Assembly (NCBI GenBank): GCA_013816645.1
Contig: JACDEC010000144.1
Location: 1 to 7,303, forward strand
Length of the DNA: 7,303 nt
Direction: 5' to 3'
Source: Planctomycetota bacterium
Lineage (GTDB): Bacteria > Planctomycetota > UBA11346
In this document: piece after piece, positions 5,871-7,303 of the stretch
Position numbering within the stretch: position 1 is the first letter of the stretch
Layout of the letters: every line of letters begins with the position of its first letter
Translations under genes and position numbers: made by a program
The notes under the pieces: generated by a model
Told to the model about the DNA's origin: nothing
Database searches by the model: none
Seen by the model: only the letters and a program-made list of their open reading frames with translations

Positions 5871-7004
5871 TCAGTGCCCGCCCAGCGCCGGGAACAGCAG
5901 GCGATTCACCGTCGGGCCGAACACCACCGCCAGCACCGCGCCGATCGCCAGGTAGGGCCCGAACGGGATCTCGCGCTGGCGGCGGGCCAGTCGCATCGGG
6001 ATGCCGACCAGCGATCCGACCACCGCCGCGGCGAAGAACGCGTAGACCACGCCGATCGGTCCGAGGAAGGCGCCGATCGGGGCCAGGAACTTGACGTCGC
6101 CGAAGCCCATGGCGTTGCGGCGGAAGGCCACCGTTCCCGCGAGACCGACCAGGTACAGCGAACACCAGCCCGCCAGGCTGCCGAGCAGGGCCTGGGCGAG
6201 ATGCGCCGCCAGGCTGAGCGTCCAGCCGGTTCCCGCCGCCAGCAGCCCCGCGACCAGCGCGGCGTGCACGGCGCTGGCGCCGACGAACCACAGCACGCCG
6301 AGCCGGAAGCCGCGGTGGTCGGCCTCGGCCCAGCGCTGGTTCTGCGGGCAGAAGCTGGAATACACCCAACGCGCCAGCGGCAGCGACAACAGCAGCACGG
6401 CGAGCGTGCCGCTGGTGATCGAGAAGGTCCAGACGGCGAAGCGCGCGACGTCACGATGGCGGTCGCGCATGATGTCGGTCCACCACAGCCAATCGCGGGC
6501 ATCCCAGCCGAAGGTCAGCGCCGAACCGCAGACCACCGCGATCAGCGGTGCGATGAGCTGGAAGCTCTTGGTCAGTTCGTCGGGAATGATGAGGTGGTCG
6601 AGATCGATGACCGAAGAGACGTAGAGGAAGTAGCCGAGGGTGAGCAGCGCCGCGGCGGCGGCAGCCTGCTGCACCAGCACGCTCGCCCCGGCCTCGGCCA
6701 GCCACGGCGCGGTCATGGCGGCGCCGGAGAACACGTACATGCAGACCGTCCCGGTCAGCGCGCCGACCGCGACCTCGCTGATCAGGTAGCGCACGCCGAA
6801 CCGCGAGCCGCACCAGCGGCAGCGGGCACGCAGCACGAGGAAGCTGAGCACCGGGATGTTGTCGTACCACGCGACCCGGCAGCCGCAGGAGTAGCAGCGG
6901 CTGGGCGGCTTGACCACGCTCTCGTTGCGCGGCAGCCGATGGATGCACACGTTGAGGAACGAGCCGATGAATGCGCCGAAAATCAGGCCGACAACCAGCG
7001 CCAT
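5871..7004 (-). CDS. pilD: Prepilin peptidase / N-methyltransferase (PilD/GspO family), enlarged
   Basis: This inner-membrane aspartic protease cleaves the leader of type IV prepilins and methylates the new N-terminus. Seen in order: FIGSFLNVCIHRLP (12-25); a cytoplasmic domain with paired cysteines Cys37/Cys40 (also Cys42) and Cys62/Cys65, the zinc-type tetracysteine site of the methyltransferase part; the first catalytic block IDLDHLIIPDEL (133-144) with Asp134; the second, GFGDVK (300-305), with Asp303; and IPFGPYLAIG near the end. About eight hydrophobic segments span the membrane. At 377 residues it is about 90-120 longer than PilD-type enzymes. The extra length lies between the two catalytic aspartates (about 167 residues apart, versus roughly 65 in TcpJ and PilD). 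ATG 7004 is used; GGGGA lies about 9 nt upstream as a weak ribosome binding site. It probably serves the pilus whose retraction ATPase is encoded at the left end. Confidence 0.94.
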   Translation of the reverse strand: MALVVGLIFGAFIGSFLNVCIHRLPRNESVVKPPSRCYSCGCRVAWYDNIPVLSFLVLRARCRWCGSRFGVRYLISEVAVGALTGTVCMYVFSGAAMTAPWLAEAGASVLVQQAAAAAALLTLGYFLYVSSVIDLDHLIIPDELTKSFQLIAPLIAVVCGSALTFGWDARDWLWWTDIMRDRHRDVARFAVWTFSITSGTLAVLLLSLPLARWVYSSFCPQNQRWAEADHRGFRLGVLWFVGASAVHAALVAGLLAAGTGWTLSLAAHLAQALLGSLAGWCSLYLVGLAGTVAFRRNAMGFGDVKFLAPIGAFLGPIGVVYAFFAAAVVGSLVGIPMRLARRQREIPFGPYLAIGAVLAVVFGPTVNRLLFPALGGH

Positions 7005-7120
7005 GCCGCGTTGTCCCCGGTGGGACGGCGGCAGTCAAGGCGCGGCCGCCTGTGCTTCGGCCGGTCGCAGCTTCGCAGCATTGGCCGTGCGCACCTCCCT
7101 GCCGGGCGAAGGATGGCGCG

Positions 7121-7303
7121 ATGCCCGATCGCGCGACCTTGCTCGCGTCCTATCGCGCCGCCCTGTGCGAACTCGCGTGCGAGAGCGGCTGGCAGCCGCT
7201 CGTCGCGCGGGCTGCGCAGGCGCCCGGCCTGGTGCTCAGCGCCTGGAATCCCGGCAGCGTGCCGCTGCCGCCTGCGGTCAACCAGGCGCGGGACACCGTG
7301 CTG
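7121..7303 (+). CDS. Probable DUF3293-family protein (5' part, runs off the window)
   Basis: An open frame of 61 codons begins at ATG 7121 and has no stop before the right edge. GAAGGA (7108-7113) lies 7 nt upstream, a good ribosome binding site. The visible protein begins MPDRATLLASYRAAL and contains LVLSAWNPGSVPLPPAVNQAR; the AWNPGS...N.AR pattern is what I recall from the start of DUF3293, a short family of unknown function. It is divergent from the prepilin peptidase gene across 116 bp, in which I see no convincing promoter. The family call rests on one motif and could be wrong; that it is a real gene is more secure. Confidence 0.6.
   Translation, partial: MPDRATLLASYRAALCELACESGWQPLVARAAQAPGLVLSAWNPGSVPLPPAVNQARDTVL

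Noticed and set aside
3913..6369. An 818-codon minus-strand open frame
   Set aside because: Only its last 317 codons (from 4866) are ArgF. The upstream part runs through argB and the prepilin peptidase gene in a wrong frame, giving Arg/Gly/Pro-rich non-protein-like sequence.

Overview
The window is a GC-rich, gene-dense piece of bacterial chromosome. It carries housekeeping and type IV pilus genes, with no sign of phage, transposon, CRISPR, tRNA or rRNA sequence. The pilus retraction ATPase, the prepilin peptidase and a non-sporulating type of gene set suggest a Gram-negative bacterium. The ornithine carbamoyltransferase (EKPSLRTR motif), the lysine/alanine-rich HU-like protein and the small three-helix membrane protein have the look of proteins I associate with Planctomycetota and related groups. 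That is a recollection of family style, not a search result, and the phylum is not established.

Layout, left to right. On the minus strand, pilT (3' end outside the window) runs from 1148 down to the left edge. A 268-bp divergent spacer separates it from an HU-like DNA-binding protein on the plus strand (1417-1788), which ends in a strong intrinsic terminator (1814-1851). Next on the plus strand come a Nif3/YbgI-family metal protein (1901-2647) and a small uncharacterised membrane protein (2768-3136). The 120 bp between them holds a 12-bp-arm hairpin right after the Nif3 stop and a perfect 26-bp AT-rich palindrome just ahead of the membrane-protein start.

From 3143 to 7004 everything is on the minus strand, read right to left: prepilin peptidase (pilD-type), then argB, argF and rph. 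argB has a GTG start with a consensus ribosome binding site, and its stop overlaps the argF start by one base, so the two arginine-biosynthesis genes are almost certainly co-transcribed and translationally coupled. rph (RNase PH) follows argF after a 68-bp gap that contains four tandem GGGGGTY heptamers. A divergent plus-strand gene, probably of the DUF3293 family, begins at 7121 and runs off the right edge.

How the genes work together: PilT and the prepilin peptidase belong to the same machine (pilus retraction and pilin maturation) but lie in separate transcription units here. ArgB and ArgF catalyse two steps of arginine synthesis. The other genes are unrelated housekeeping functions. I see no obvious undescribed multi-gene system. 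The most notable points are the 26-bp palindrome, the G-quadruplex-type heptamer repeat beside an RNase PH that lacks its usual first ten residues, and unusual residues in ArgB and the HU-like protein.
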